Below the pieces are notes generated by a model, which ran no database searches, had not been told where the DNA came from, and saw only the letters and a list, made by a program, of their open reading frames with translations. Shown here piece by piece: positions 26,210 through 38,893 of a stretch of DNA of 64,000 nucleotides. The stretch's first letter is position 1; each line of letters begins with the position of its first letter. The translations under genes were made by a program, and so were the position numbers. Source of the DNA: Pyrus communis (lineage: Eukaryota > Streptophyta > Magnoliopsida > Rosales > Rosaceae); NCBI RefSeq assembly GCF_963583255.1, contig NC_084807.1, forward strand, positions 1,440,872 through 1,504,871. The letters are read 5' to 3'.

Positions 26210-27774
26210 TGTTGGAGCTCTCTGCAAATAAAGGATTTTGCGCAATTGCTCTACCTATCCTTTTATGTTGGAGATAAGAGCGGGCTATCATTGTCTGCCA
26301 TGGACCTTGTGGATGATATGATACACCATAGTTACCATCAGCGATAGTAAATCACAATAACGAATTGGAAAAGAGTTTTGCTATTCATGATTTTATACTA
26401 CATTTTTATATCGCCTTAAGTAATATTTGATGTGGACACCCATATCATTTGAAAAATTTGCAAAATCCAAGAAAATGAAAGAGAAAGACTCCTCATATAT
26501 TACAATCATCATTTAATTAACGAGTTTTTCTTAATTATTAGTTTATTAAATAATGAACTAAATTTAAAAATATGATTAATTCAAATGATGTGGCTGTCCA
26601 CGTCAAATGTCATCTAAGATGGTATGAAAATATAATACAAAAATATGATATAAATAATATTACTCATAAGAAAATATTAGAGAGACATGATTTTTAATCA
26701 TATTTTGTGAATTCGGGATGTTGGGCGTGTTAGGGAACGTAATAATATAACATGCCTTCCATAGTTAAAAAAAGTGAGTATAGTACTAGCATATTAAAAA
26801 TTCATATAAGAATCACATTTTTATAATAGGCTAAAAAATTTGAATGCGATATTAATATATTGTACTCATGAGTCAATGCCACTTAGTATTATAATCTAGT
26901 GATATTTCTTTTCATTTATAAGTGTAAGTGAGAAGACGAGAATCGAATCTAAGATCTCTTATTTACAAATGAAAGGAAATACGATTACACTATAGTACTA
27001 AATGGCTAAAAATATGTTTGCACTCTCATCTAATAGAATGATTTTTAACTCATGAGTGTAATATTAAACTAAAGAGTGTTATATTAATATATTAAACTTA
27101 TAATAGTATAGTGATTTTCAAATAAGAATATCATAATATCAATAAAAAAACTTTATTCGGTCCTTTCGTCGATCATCTACTAGGAACTTTTCAATTCCTA
27201 TCAACATATGCCAAAAATTTATGCCGACATATGTCACTAAAATGGCAGGAGAAAATCGAAGAAGTAGGAGGAGAAGATTATAATTGCCTTAACTGTTTAT
27301 AAGTATTAAATACAATATACAAGTAAATATACATTAAATTTTTAAAGTTGTTAGAGTGAAAAACAACCAATGATTCTATGCTTGCTCGGTTAGTGCTACT
27401 GACTCCAACTACTGTCAATGCTAAAAGACAGACCGTAGAAAGAAACAGGGACATGACCTTTCAGTTATTCATTTTCCCACAAATTTATTTGACTCCCCAA
27501 TTGATTCTGTCCACAAAAAACCCCATTCAAATCATTTCTTCAAAACCAAAAAAATAAAGAAAGAAAGAAGGTTTTAAAAAAATAAAAAAATAAAAAAATA
27601 AAGAAAGAAAGAAGGAAGAAGACCAAGACCAGTCCTCCCCCAGCCAAAACCCCACCAACCCTTTTTTTCTGAACAGTCTTTCTTTCTGGTTCTCCCATTC
27701 TCTCTCTACTCCTTCAAAGAGGAGAGATAGACAGAGAGAGCGGGAGATACTGAAAGTAAAGCAAACAACCAACA
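26210..27774. other. Divergent intergenic region between PRPL1 and the RETICULATA-related gene
   Basis: About 1.5 kb of AT-rich DNA that should hold both promoters. The last 250 bases carry AAATAAAGAAAGAAAG-type purine repeats and a GAGA-rich leader before the start at 27775. A foldback element is annotated separately. Confidence 0.5.
26877..27006. repeat. MITE-like foldback element (~130 bp)
   Basis: The left end GCCACTTAGTATTATAATCT and the reverse complement of the right end GCCATTTAGTACTATAGTGT match over about 45 bases (shared TTTC-TTTCATTT-TAA further in). The whole element can therefore fold into one hairpin. No coding capacity. Confidence 0.6.
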
Positions 27775-30700
27775 ATGGCAGCAGTCACCACCATCTCCAA
27801 CTTCGCCACCTTTCACTCTCAGTTTCTCCCTTCATCAACCAACCCCCACCATTTCTCTTTATCCCCAAAAAACTTCACTCTCACCATCGTCGCCCGCACT
27901 AACATCACCGCAACTCCCTCCCTCCGACTCACAGCCTCCCGCCTCACCCGATCCCGCCTCGCCTCCGCCGCGTACGGTGGTGAACCCCCCGCAGGAGGAG
28001 GCGGAGACGGCGGAAGCGGAGGTAATGATAACGATGACAGTGATGGGAGTGGTGATGGTGATGAGGACCGGGATCGGAACAAGGCGGAGGCCCTGGCGGC
28101 AATGGCGGAGGCGGGGAGGTCGTCGGAGAGTTTGCCAAAGGACTTAGCGGCGGCCATAAAGGCCGGGCGGGTGCCGGGCTTGATTGTGAAGAGGTTCTTT
28201 GAGCTGGAGAAGTCGGCGGTGTTCAGATGGTTGCTTGGGTTTGATGGGTTCAAGGAGCGGTTGCTTGCGGACGACTTGTTCTTGACTAAAGTTGGCATCG
28301 AGTGCGGCGTTGGAATATTCACTAAGGTCTCTGCTTTTCATTTACTCTCTTCTTTTTATTTTTAAGGCTCGATACGAAGATCTTTTTAAATGATTGAAAG
28401 CGTTTTTCATGGGAGTGTTTTTGGAACTAATCCTGATGAAATTCGATGAACAATTTTGCTAAGTGTAGCAGCGGTCTTCGTAATAGAAATTTGTTGATCA
28501 AACTTGCATGTGATTATTCTTGTTGACGCCAAAAATATAACGGTCAAATTTCTTAAATTTTTTAGAGGAAGAAATCTTGACCGTATTGTGGCATCAACCG
28601 TTCTTATTTGACGCCTCAACATGAGAGCAACTTATATAGAACGAGTTCACCGTCACATGGCATTCTGCCCAATAATACATTGTCATGTGGAGAAAAGCTT
28701 GCACATGACAATGGATTATTGGAAGGGACTCCACGTGCACCTGTTCCATGTAAGTCATTCGCCACCAACAGAGTTGGCGTCTCTATTATCCATTGGATAT
28801 CCTTGACTTTTGAATTGAAGTACCATTTGAAGTGTCTCTTAGTATGGATGTAAGCTCTTTACATGTTACTCATTTTTCAGACTGCTGCAGAATTGGAGCG
28901 GCGCCGAGAAAATTTTACCAAAGAGCTGGATTTTGTTTTTGCTGATGTGGTATGTCTCTTGTATAAATAAGAGATTTGATTTCATTGTGCTATATAATGA
29001 AAAGCTATCATCTCAAATCAAAGTAATTTCCATCTGCTTCATAGATGAGCAGTTTATATAAGTGGCGTTTGTTAAATTAGCGCAACAGTGTAATCTTCTG
29101 AAACGCTTTGGTGGAATCCAGGATATGCCATACGATATAAAGTTAGAAATAAATAAGTTGAACTAGGACATTCTGCCTTTCAGTCAAGCATGGTCTTTAT
29201 TTTGGGTCATGAAATGGAATATGGATGCAGAAAACTATATTTGTTCGTTTTGTGCTCAATGCGAACTCTTGGTAGCAACCTTATGTGCAATTTGTGCGCT
29301 TCCAAATACAGAATCATTGAATCATGTTCATGTATTTGGTAATATTTACTCTTCTTTTCTATTTTCTTCTTGCCCTTCTGCTTTTTCAATCAATAGGTTT
29401 CGCGTTTCTTAGTTGGCCTCTACCTGGTAACTGTGCTAAAGGGTTTTCCATGGAATAATCAACTTTGTTTTATGAAGTTGAGTTCGAACATGCAGAGATG
29501 ACTTATTATTTAATTTGCGGTTTTGCTAGTTGGACCTGGTAAAATGTTCTTCGTTTACATTATCCGATTGTTTGACTACTTGACTACACTTTCAGAAGGC
29601 TTATTTATCTCAAAGGAAGTTTTCCATTTTTAGTCATAAGTTGTAATATATGTCAAGCTATGAGTTGCTTATAGTGCAAAAGCTCTGCAGCGATCCTTCA
29701 ACTTTCTAGCAGAAGTCTTTTGGTTACCAATTTCACGCTATTTGTTCTTTCTTCTTTTTCTGGTAGTGTTTCTGTTTTTGGTTTGTTCCACCTTTTTGCA
29801 GCCTGACCCTTAGAGTAGATTTTTTTTCTTTTCCTTTTAAATCTTAGGTGATGGCCATCATAGCTGATTTTATGCTTGTCTGGCTTCCCGCTCCTACTGT
29901 TTCGCTTCGACCACCTCTTGCTGTCAGCGCAGGCCGTATTGCTAAGTTCTTCTATGGGTGTCCCGATAATGCTTTCCAGGTTCTTGATTGTTTCATTACT
30001 TTTGGCTTTTTCAAGTTGCCACTTTATCATGTGTATAACATCATGGGAGGCATCAATCCTGTCTGCAGGTAGCTTTGTCTGGAACATCATACTCACTCTT
30101 ACAGAGAATAGGTGCAATAGTGGTATGTGATATTGTGTTCTGTGATCTAAAATTATTCAGTCTTTACGTTCATGGTGATTGGAGTTTATAGTATTTTGAT
30201 CGTTTCAGAGAAATGGAGCTAAACTATTTGCAGTTGGGACTGGTGCATCTCTGGTAAGTGAAACACCTTACATGTTTTGAAATGCCTTAGCTTTAGCTTT
30301 TCTGGGAATTATCTGTAACATCTACGCAATGTAAAACATTGTGGCTCTCCTTGCTTTTTTCCGTTTTATCATGAACTTTTCGTGTGACATTACAAAACCT
30401 CAAGGCTGGGCAAAACTTCCCATAAGTTACTTGATATTTGTTCTATCTTGTTTGAAAACAATGGAATTTTCAGCAATCGCCAAATACTTTTCATACTTTT
30501 TTAAGCCCCTGTAGTTATTAGCATCATGCTATGCAGGAAAAACTACATCAGCTTTTGTTCGGCATGTATGCTAACTCTACTAGCATTTTGTACTAAACAT
30601 GCCGGATACTTATGCAGTATATGTCTATCAAAATTTTCTTTCTTTACCACTGGTTGTTTGAACTTTGCTCGTCTAAATTTAAATCTAATTAGGACTCGAT

Positions 30701-32126
30701 TGTGGCAAACTTAAATTAAGCCATTGGTAGAACTCCACTGAGTTTAACGTTGTATCGAACTCCATTGAGTTTAATGTTGCATCAACATCCAAGAATGGTA
30801 AAGATGCAAAGTCTTTTTCTCCAAATAATTTACAAAGGCACAAGCTTCTTCGACGGTCCAACCAGTCATATAAATTTATTCTCCATTCTGAGGCTCTAGT
30901 GTGCTTTATTGTTATCGAAAGTTACTTTCATTTTTCAATTTCTGTCTGCAATATTATACGCATTCAGAGAAAGAGATGGTAGTTTTTGGTACATTACGAG
31001 ATTGTTTTGGTCGCATGTTATAGTTTTCATTGCAGAATGTACATATGAAGTCTTCTTCGAATTTTATTTCTCGTCTCTTATTCCACTTTGTTATATGGTT
31101 GAAACTGTTAGTAGCCGTTTGGTGTCATACGATGGATAACAATTTTTAATGAAAATTGTTTCAGGTTGGTACGGGTGTAACAAATGCATTGATTAATGCA
31201 CGAAAAGCTCTTGATAAATCCTTTGCTGGTGAAGCTGAGGATGTTCCCATATTATCAACCAGTGTAGCCTATGGAGTTTATATGGCAGTTTCTAGCAATC
31301 TAAGGTACAAGGGCTATTTTCAGATTGAAGTTTTCTTTTTATCATTTTTACTCTAACCTTCACGAACTGTTAGCGTAGGCCATTAACAAAAAAATTTAGA
31401 CCAAATGCGTAGAGAAAGACTTTAAATTGTAACTGTCATAATCACGGAGAATCGGATCTGTCCCAAAAAAAAAAAAAACCATTTGTGGCATTTCTAGGTA
31501 GACGGAAGAAACAGTTCATAAAATTCTTTCAACAGCAATTTTGTGAAAGGACGCATGCTATAAATATGTCTTAAAACGAAAATCTGAGTAGCTTTAACTC
31601 CTCAACTCGCATCTTGAAGATGCACGTTTTTGTTTATGTGTCTGAATATGGTTAGTAATGTGTTTGAAGAATTCTGGAAATTCATCGTAGCTTAGTTATT
31701 CCAACAGTACATACAAGCTCTGTAGCAAAGTAAGGACCTGCGTAAGCGTAAGTAAGAGTTAGGCTAGATGGACAGAAGACACCTTGAAGCAAGAAATCTT
31801 TTTGCTTACCATTTATTTAGCTTTACGTACCAAATTTTATGTTTTTCGATTTCTTTCAAAGGTACCAAGTTCTCGCGGGAGTAATTGAACAGCGACTTCT
31901 GGAACCCTTGCTGCACCAGCACAAGCTTATACTGAGTGCAATTTGCTTTGCTGTTCGAACTGGCAACACATTCTTGGGTTCCTTGATGTACGATCAGAGT
32001 TCTCCTCGATTGTCATTATATTCATTCGTTGTGTTTCCTCTCTTCAAATTCTCATAATTTTTTGTATTGTGCAACAGGTGGGTCGATTATGCACGTTGGA
32101 TTGGAATTCAAAAGATCCGAGAGTAG
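27775..32126 (+). CDS. RETICULATA-related plastid membrane protein (DUF3411, RER4-like)
   Basis: Eight exons: 27775-28326, 28881-28949, 29848-29979, 30069-30122, 30209-30253, 31165-31304, 31862-31987 and 32078-32126. They total 1167 nt, 388 aa. The N-terminal ~65 residues form a Ser/Thr-rich chloroplast transit-like segment. Next is a Gly/Asp-rich linker (GGSGGNDNDDSDGSGDGDED). The DUF3411 core follows: LPKDLAAAIKAGRVPGLIVK, ELERRRENFTKELDFVFADV, the hydrophobic MAIIADFMLVWLPAPTV, RIAKFFYGCPDNAFQVALSG, GTGVTNALINARK and the C-terminal GSLMWVDYARWIGIQKIRE. Family members sit in the chloroplast envelope and affect leaf mesophyll and vein patterning (the reticulate leaf phenotype). They are linked to plastid metabolism without a defined reaction. 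RER4 is my closest recollection; the exact paralogue is not certain. Confidence 0.92.
28523..28598. repeat. Small foldback in RETICULATA-related intron 1
   Basis: TTGACGCCAAAAATATAACG (from 28523) continuing to GGTCAA pairs with TTGACCGTATTGTGGCATCAA (28577-28597) around a ~30-base loop. It looks like a very small MITE or a remnant. Confidence 0.45.
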
Positions 32127-33134
32127 TGCGTGCGGTGGATTACTTAAGTTACATGATTGTGTGGATATTGATTTCATTTCTGTTCTCACTGTTATACAAA
32201 CGAAACAATCCTTTCGCTGAAAGGCAGTGAACGAAACAATTCACATGTATAAAAAAGTATCTTTCTTTGGCATGCCAGGGTACAAGTACGACTGATCTTT
32301 TGCTTACATTTAGTCACCACCGCACTAGCGCTGGCATTGTGTCCTTTTTAAACTCTTGCACAATGTCAGCGCCAGTGCGGGAGACTCGATGGTACTATCG
32401 ATACATCGTTTATATTATTGATTCTACCGATGTTTCAAATGCAAAGAGGAGCCAACTGTGTATTTCCTTCTATCTATTAGGTCAATAATCCACTCGGCAA
32501 GTGATACAAAACCAAGTCTCATCCAAAATCACAAATCAGTATAAATTCAACACCATTGGAACCACTCAAAGGAAACCCAGATCACACGGCACAAGTCTTC
32601 GACCACCACATCTAAGTACAAGGAATCATTTCTCGAACATGTCCGCCAGCATAGCAGACTATGTATCTTCATAAAATCTCAGAAATCTGCAATCCAATCA
32701 ACCATATATCGAATGAGTGCCCATCTATGCGAGAGAAACAGAAAGGAACAGGATGGCTAAACGAAATGTGGAAACGTAAGCATCGACAAACTCACATTTA
32801 TGTGCATCTCAGCTATGACCAGGTTGCTACTTTCTTCAATACTTTTGAGAGTTACTACCTCACCCCAACGACCATGTTGATTACTTTCCCATCTGCACAT
32901 ATTTGTACAAAGTTATCGCGAGAGAGCAAACCCCATTACTATGCAACTAACAAAGCAGTACAGGTTGGTAGGAAGAACCTGCGGCCAAACAAGTTGTCAC
33001 ACGCCTCGTATATGACAACTTTCGACACCATCAGCTGCTCATGCACATAGCTTTTAAGAACTGAATCAAACAATAACACTGTATGAGGGAATGGCTAATA
33101 AGTGTGGGTGCAAGAAGAAAAATTGAAAATTTAC
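32127..33134. other. 3' region of the RETICULATA-related gene and downstream spacer
   Basis: It contains the presumed 3' UTR, including a strong inverted repeat annotated separately. An open frame at 32661-33050 has no recognisable domain and low-complexity-free but unremarkable composition; I do not call it a gene. Confidence 0.4.
32320..32380 (+). repeat. Long-stem inverted repeat downstream of the RETICULATA-related stop codon
   Basis: CCGCACTAGCGCTGGCATTGTG (here split: CCGCACTAGCG plus CTGGCATTGTG, 32320-32341) pairs with CACAATGTCAG plus CGCCAGTGCGG (32359-32380) at 20 of 22 positions around a 17-base loop. Weaker pairing continues outward (AGTCACC/GAGACT). It lies about 190 bases after the stop codon, so it is probably transcribed in the 3' UTR. 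Confidence 0.65.
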
Positions 33135-33446
33135 CAGAGAAGTCAAAGAGATATAAGGGACGTTGGCGACGGCGGACCTGACCGCGTCAAGCTCGTCACG
33201 TGAGCTGCAGCAGACCACCATGGGCAACCCCGGACGCCGACCCGCCACGCCCAGTAGGTCCATCAACGTCTCCTGCCAAATTAAATTTCCACAACTTTAA
33301 ACTTCAATTAGTCAAAAAAACTCCATTGTTACGCAGATGGGTGCGGAGAAATTTACCGTCTTGAACTGGTATCTGTCGACGGCGAGGTAGAAGTGGTAGC
33401 TGCATCCACCTTCATGGAGGAGGTCGTCGGAGAGTCTGCCGAAGCA
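33135..33446 (-). pseudogene. Helicase-like (eIF4A-related) gene fragment
   Basis: Two minus-strand exon pieces with a GT-AG intron. Piece 1 (33446-33358) reads FGRLSDDLLHEGGCSYHFYL then AVDRYQFKT. Piece 2 (33272-33135) reads ETLMDLLGVAGRRPGLPMVV then CCSSRDELDAVRSAVANVPY, ending SLTSL at a GT donor. This resembles the C-terminal recombinase-like domain of a plant eIF4A-like helicase family in which such a block precedes YSDLAEAxRA. The next exon is not found downstream, and the upstream frame hits an in-frame TAG at 33447-33449 with no plausible start, so I call a fragment. Family identity is from recollection and is uncertain. Confidence 0.45.
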
Positions 33447-33484
33447 CTAGGCAGCGCCAAAAGATCACACGCGATTTTTATAGA

Positions 33485-33606
33485 ACGGTAAACCACTGTG
33501 TTTTTATGTTAATCATGCAATGTCACATGAAGTGAAAAATAAAATGATAAACCACCGTATTTTTATGTTAATCATGGAATGTCACGTGAAATGAAAAATA
33601 CATACG
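33485..33606. repeat. Two-copy tandem repeat, ~60 bp unit
   Basis: The unit beginning GGTAAACCACTGTGTTTTTA and ending GTGAAAAATAAAAT is followed at once by a similar unit beginning GATAAACCACCGTATTTTTA and ending ATGAAAAATACATA. Both contain TGTTAATCATG-AATGTCAC. There are a few substitutions between copies. Confidence 0.75.
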
Positions 33607-33612
33607 GCGTTA

Positions 33613-33756
33613 TATTATTAGGGGTGTGCTATCCACACATCTTATTTTACTTCTCACACACCCTTTGTTAATTTCTGTTCGTTGATCTTTTTCAATTCAT
33701 CCGATCCGACAGCCAAAAATTAGAAGGATATGTGGATATTATATCCCTATTATTAA
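33613..33756. repeat. MITE-like element with ~25-bp imperfect terminal inverted repeats
   Basis: The left end TTATTAGGGGTGTGCTATCC continues ACACA. The reverse complement of the right end reads TTAATAATAGGGATATAATATCCACATAT. The interior has CTTCTCACACACCCTTTGTT, a composition common in small plant DNA elements. Confidence 0.55.
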
Positions 33757-34408
33757 CACAAGACACCACAATAGGTATTATGTTTCAACAAGAGTGAGGT
33801 GGCTTGAGTGACAACACAACTCAACATAATAGTCCTACTCTTCCTGTGGAGAACAAAATTCAATAATGCTGTAAGTCAAAGACCCAAAACAATGTGATGA
33901 CATGGCAGCACAAAAAGAATAAACTTGGGTTACCCTTGACCATGTTAGTTGGATCATTTAATATCAACAAGTACATTATGTTATTTTATATTCACGTCAT
34001 TTATATAATTAATATTATCGATATTTTAATTATATAGTTGTCAATATTGTATTAATATATAATTATCAGTTAAAGTCCATAAAAGGGCAACTTTCTTTTA
34101 CTTTTGTAGTAAATACCACCAAATGATCGAAAAAATTAACGATTAGATCTTGCATAATAGACCTTTGCAACAGTTAAATCATGCGTAAAACTCGTATCAC
34201 TGACAATCTACCATTGTAACCAGTCTCGAAATGTGATAGAATTGGTGGTCATTTGGGCCATAATGTCCCTAGTGGTGGGCTTTTGCAGTTTTGCGCTCTC
34301 TCTCTCTCTCTCTATCGTAGTTTCATTTCGTTACGCCGACTGTTCAACAACCGAACTCTAATCAAATCCACCGAAATATCAGAGCAGCAGCAGGGGCAGC
34401 GAAAGGAG

Positions 34409-37227
34409 ATGTTGAGGGACGAGTCGACCTGCAACACCTACAACTATGGCGACGCCCTCTACTGGGACGCCCGCTACGTCCAAGAAGGGGGAGCCTTCGA
34501 CTGGTACCAGCGCTACTCTTCTCTCCGCCCTTTCGTCCGCCACTACATCCCCACCTCCTCTCCTGTTCTCATGGTCGGCTGCGGCAATGCCGGTACTCTT
34601 TTTCTACCCACCCATTTCTCTCATTCTCTTTTTATTCTCTTTCCCTTTTGTTTTCTATATGTATATATATAGCTCCTTTCTGACCCTCTGCTTTAATTGC
34701 TCTGTTTGGTTGCTGAGAAACTCTGAGGAAATTACAGAAAAGATAATTTTTTGATGTGGGAATTTGGGTCATTGGGTGATCTTTGTGCTTGTATTATTTG
34801 AATGAGACTTTTGTTAGAGTATTGGTTCCCGAAATTCAGTTGTTCCGATCATTCCCGTTGCATTTTAGCTATTTTTTGGTAGTTTTGAGCTGGGTTTTTG
34901 TCATTATTGCCATTCAGTGTTTGGTTGAACATTGTGCTACTCAAATTTGACCCCTTTTATTGCAGGGGGTTTTGGCATGAGTATGAATTCCCCAAATTAA
35001 GGTTCTGTTTTGTGTTTTCCTTCTGTTTTGGTTGATACATATATGAATTACGCGGTGGATGCATTCTGTGTAGACCCTAGAATGAAAAAAAGAAGTTAAG
35101 AAGTATCGTTTTCTTTCCCACTAATTAGAAAATTTGATGTTGAAAGTAATAATGTGCCTGATGCAATTCGGGTCCCTAAATGTGGCATTGTCCTTGCCAT
35201 CCGTAGGAGAAAGATTTTTGATGCAACAATCATGCGGTGTCTAGCAAAAGGCACCTGACATCTGTAATTTCATCGGATTAAGATACTTTATATGGTTCTG
35301 TGTACTTGTTGACCAAGATAATGATGGAAAAATGTTCTCTTTCCCAGTTATGTCCGAGGACATGGTCAAGGATGGATATGAAGACATAATGAACATTGAC
35401 ATTTCGTCAGTGGCTATCAACATGATGAAAAGCAAATATGAGCACATACCTCAGCTGAAATGTATCCTTTTGAAAATTTACTTTATTAAAATCTCTAGTA
35501 CAAATTTAAATTTTCCTTAGTAACAATTGGGGACGCTTGGCATGGTTCCTATATAAATCTTATAGACATGCAAATGGATGTCAGAGATATGAGTTTCTTT
35601 CCAGATGAATCATTTGATGGTGTCATTGATAAAGGTAAGAATCTATTTCTTTGTGATACTCATTTTAGAAATATACAATATTGTATACTAATTTTCTGTC
35701 TTGTCTTGATAAACCTTCTTTGCTTTCATCACTTTTTGCACCTGTGGTCTGTCAAAGGAACTCTTGATTCACTGATGGTACGATGCATGTTCTTATGTTC
35801 TAATTACTCCTCCTACTCATTACTGGGCACACTCTGAATTTCTCATTTGTGCTTATGTTTCTAGTGTGGCAACGACGCTCCAATTAGTGCTGCTCAAATG
35901 CTCGGGGAAGTGAGCAGGTTTTAGACTTTAAAACTCAATTTACAGCTGCAATTTCTTATACCAGTTCACAATTTCGCTCTCCATTCTATAGTAATTCAAT
36001 ATCTTTTAGTTCTATATTCCTTCACTAATATGGTTTTTATTTTGCTTGTAGGCTTCTTAAACCCGGAGGGATCTATATGTTGGTAAATGTGCACCATTTT
36101 TCAATGCTCTTTCTTTAGTTAAAAGCTCAAAATGTATTATCTGTTCTTACAATGCCATATAGCAGATAACCTATGGTGATCCTACAGTAAGAATGCCTCA
36201 TTTGAGCAGGCCAGTGTACAACTGGAAAGCTCGTTTGTTTGTTATACGTAAGTTTACTGTCCTTTCATAATAGTTCATATTTTTCTTGCTGTTCAAATAT
36301 CTGCAGTTTTCCTCATTCAGTTAGCTCTCCAGAAGTGATTTTACTTCCGTGTTATTAAATTCTGTTTAATAATTGCTAGAGATTTTTGGTTTAAATTGCA
36401 GTTTTCATTTCTTTTCGATGCCAAATGTTCTTACTTTGTTAGTGAATTTGAGTCAATTTTAACACATGGTGAACATCCATTCAAGTATAATGGTACAAGA
36501 TTTTTGTTGTCCCACATCTAAAGTGGTGTCAGTTAAGAAAGTTTCTAATTTCCTTCACCAGCTTGAGAAATTTGTAGCTATTCACAATCTACGAGTTAAT
36601 ATGATTGACAAAGCAAAAACGGGAGCTAGCGATGACCTCCGAAATTGTCATTTAGGAGTTTAAGATCTTTAGATTCCATGTGCAGGTTGTATTATTCAAC
36701 GTGTTTTGTTTTCCGTTTTTTGGTTTATTGCTTGGGAAGTTCAGTCCAGATTGTCCAAGCATCAGATACTTGTTGCTTATGCATAGCATACATGCAAGCT
36801 GACTATTTTTCGACTATCGCAAACTACGTTGTACCCACCTTTTCCTGGGATCTTTCTTGGATAGTCATAAGCAGTCAACAGAGATGATAATTCTATGAAT
36901 TGGTTTCTTCCTGTTTTCTAGCCATGTACTTTCATTTTTTGTTAGTTCAGTGTTCACGATTCCTGATAGAGGTGCCTTATCTAGATTTTGTATCCTTTTG
37001 GCTATTGTTTCACAGCCAGACCAGGATTCCAAACGCCTGAAGGCTGTGGTTCGTCAACAAAGTCAGATTTGGAACCTGTTCCTATCACTGAGAAGGGCTT
37101 ACTTCCGGCTGATTTTGTTTTGGAAGATCCAGATTGTCACTTCATATATGTGTGTAAAAAGGACGATGGGGAGCTAAGTAATCCACCAACTGATGGATTG
37201 AGTCGATTGACAGTTGATGGCTTATAG
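34409..37227 (+). CDS. SAM-dependent class I methyltransferase (EEF1A-KMT4/METTL13 N-domain type)
   Basis: Eight exons: 34409-34592, 35348-35461, 35566-35634, 35758-35777, 35865-35917, 36052-36082, 36166-36247 and 37016-37227. They total 765 nt, 254 aa. Visible: substrate-side YWDARYVQEGGAFDWYQRY (residues ~18-36); SAM-binding motif I VLMVGCGNA (53-61); the acidic post-I strand EDIMNIDISS; MDVRDMSFFPDESFDGVIDK followed by GTLDSLMCG; and the motif of the fourth strand RLLKPGGIYMLITYGDP. This is the hallmark order of the small plant family like Arabidopsis At3g17365, related to the METTL13 N-terminal domain and to EEF1A lysine methyltransferases. The substrate in plants is not proven, so protein lysine methylation is an inference. 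ATG at 34409 (MLRDEST) is preferred because the preceding frame is only a CT-rich leader without homologous sequence. Confidence 0.9.
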
Positions 37228-38893
37228 TAATTACTTGCAGTGCAGTGAAACGCCGATGAAGGTAGCTCGTGACCTGTATACTAGCATTCACATGCTTATC
37301 GTTGTCATTTGTATGATTAATTATTGTACCACCTGCTAATTGTGATCGTCGTTGGGGTGTCTGTAAGAGAGAGGATTTTGTTTAATGTATCTGCCTAGAT
37401 CTTTGGCATGAAAAATCTAAAACAAATAACTCACTGAAACAAAAGCCTCCATGGACACATTGATTGGCCCATCTTTTGATTTCTTGTATTGTATCAGTCA
37501 ACACTGAAGTAGCTACCATGAACAATTACAAAATAAATTGTGATATTAGTTTATTTTTTGGAACATTTTTACTTAGTTCCCTCAATTACGTGATGATTGT
37601 TTATCGTATGCAATGTTTAAAATATTGATATTGGTATAAATATTGATATGTAAATTTATGGAAATATCGACTAGTATATTGATATCGCATTTGATGGAAA
37701 TTATAGAAATTTGCAATGAGTGGATATGTCAACTCATTCAGATTTAGTCGAAGTTAGATCAAGTGATTAAGAGCATTTACTTATGCATTCAAGGTTCTAA
37801 GTTTTTTTTTTTTTTTTTTTTCCATATCCCCTATCGCTTATTGTAAAAACAACTTTGATTATTAGGCAAACAAACAAAATCATTTATTTTGCTTGCCTAA
37901 GGGTCTTTTGGGATAACTCTTGTAAGAAGCACTTATAAAACATTCAAGTTCTTCCTAAAAGAGCACTTGGTAGGGTTTCGTGAAGAAGCATTTGACAAAT
38001 ATTTCTCTTACCCATAAACACTTTTAACACTTTCTGGCAAACATAGTTAGAAACGTTTTTAACCGTCAGAAAACACTATCCTTTTTCTAGAAGCAATGCT
38101 AAACACGCTCTACCTCAACCCTTATAAAGTTCATCTTAAGAGCATTTGCCCAATTACCCTCAAACCAAAAGTTTTGTGTTTGATTCCTTTTTTAGAATTG
38201 CTTGATAATCCCCATTACAACTAATAAACCTAGGCTGAATAATCATTTCACCTCAACCAAACTTGTACACAAATATATTTTGTAGCAAAAAAATCATTTA
38301 ATTCAGGGAAAATATCTTTTGCAAGCCAAATGAGTAATGAGACCCTTCCCAATTTAACAATTACAGCAAAGAAGAGAAGTGCTTTTACAAACAAACTAGG
38401 CAACTCCCAATTCTCTAAAAGTGGAAGTAATTCAAAAGTGCTTTTTCAAACAAACTAGCCAATTCCCATATGCTCCAAATTTGGAAGTGGCTTTACTAAA
38501 TGTAACACTCGGATAGTTGCAATGTAACCAAAAACTTCTTAATGTGGCAAATAGAGATTCCCAAAGTGGGCTCCACAATACAAATGTGGCAAATTGGATA
38601 GCAAAGGCATTAGATTAGAGGGCATACACTCTCCCTCCCAAAACAGAAAAAAGCAAACAAAACAAAATGCCCCTCTCTCTCTCATTTTGGTAGAGGATTT
38701 ACTATTTCTAGCACTAAATATTAAACTACCATGTTTATAGCACACAGATAGATAATACGATAATTTACACCAAATTATTTAAATTATAGTGAGAGAGGAG
38801 TTTGGACTGAAAACATAGTGTTAAAAAAATTAACTGCATCCGTCACGGCAATTCACAACTTACATAATGAAGTTTTGAAAGGAAAGGGATCCT
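37228..38893. other. Spacer between the methyltransferase and the AGL15-like gene
   Basis: No gene. About 37640-37740 is rich in ATTGATAT/AATATCGA words also seen at 51380-51440 and 56990-57060. About 37900-38110 holds AAGAAGCACTT/AAACACTTTTAA words like those of hAT-type MITEs, but without clear ends. A T-run sits at 37802-37822. Confidence 0.4.

Noticed and set aside
32661..33050. 129-codon open frame downstream of the RETICULATA-related gene
   Set aside because: No domain, no splice or promoter support, and adjacent to a gene fragment on the other strand. Probably chance.
33421..33460. 15 identical bases and the peptide RSSESLPK shared in the plus strand with RETICULATA-related exon 1 (28116-28145), suggesting a chimeric fragment
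   Set aside because: The match is short and GC-rich. A few exact 15-mers are expected by chance in 64 kb, and the minus-strand helicase-like reading explains the sequence better.
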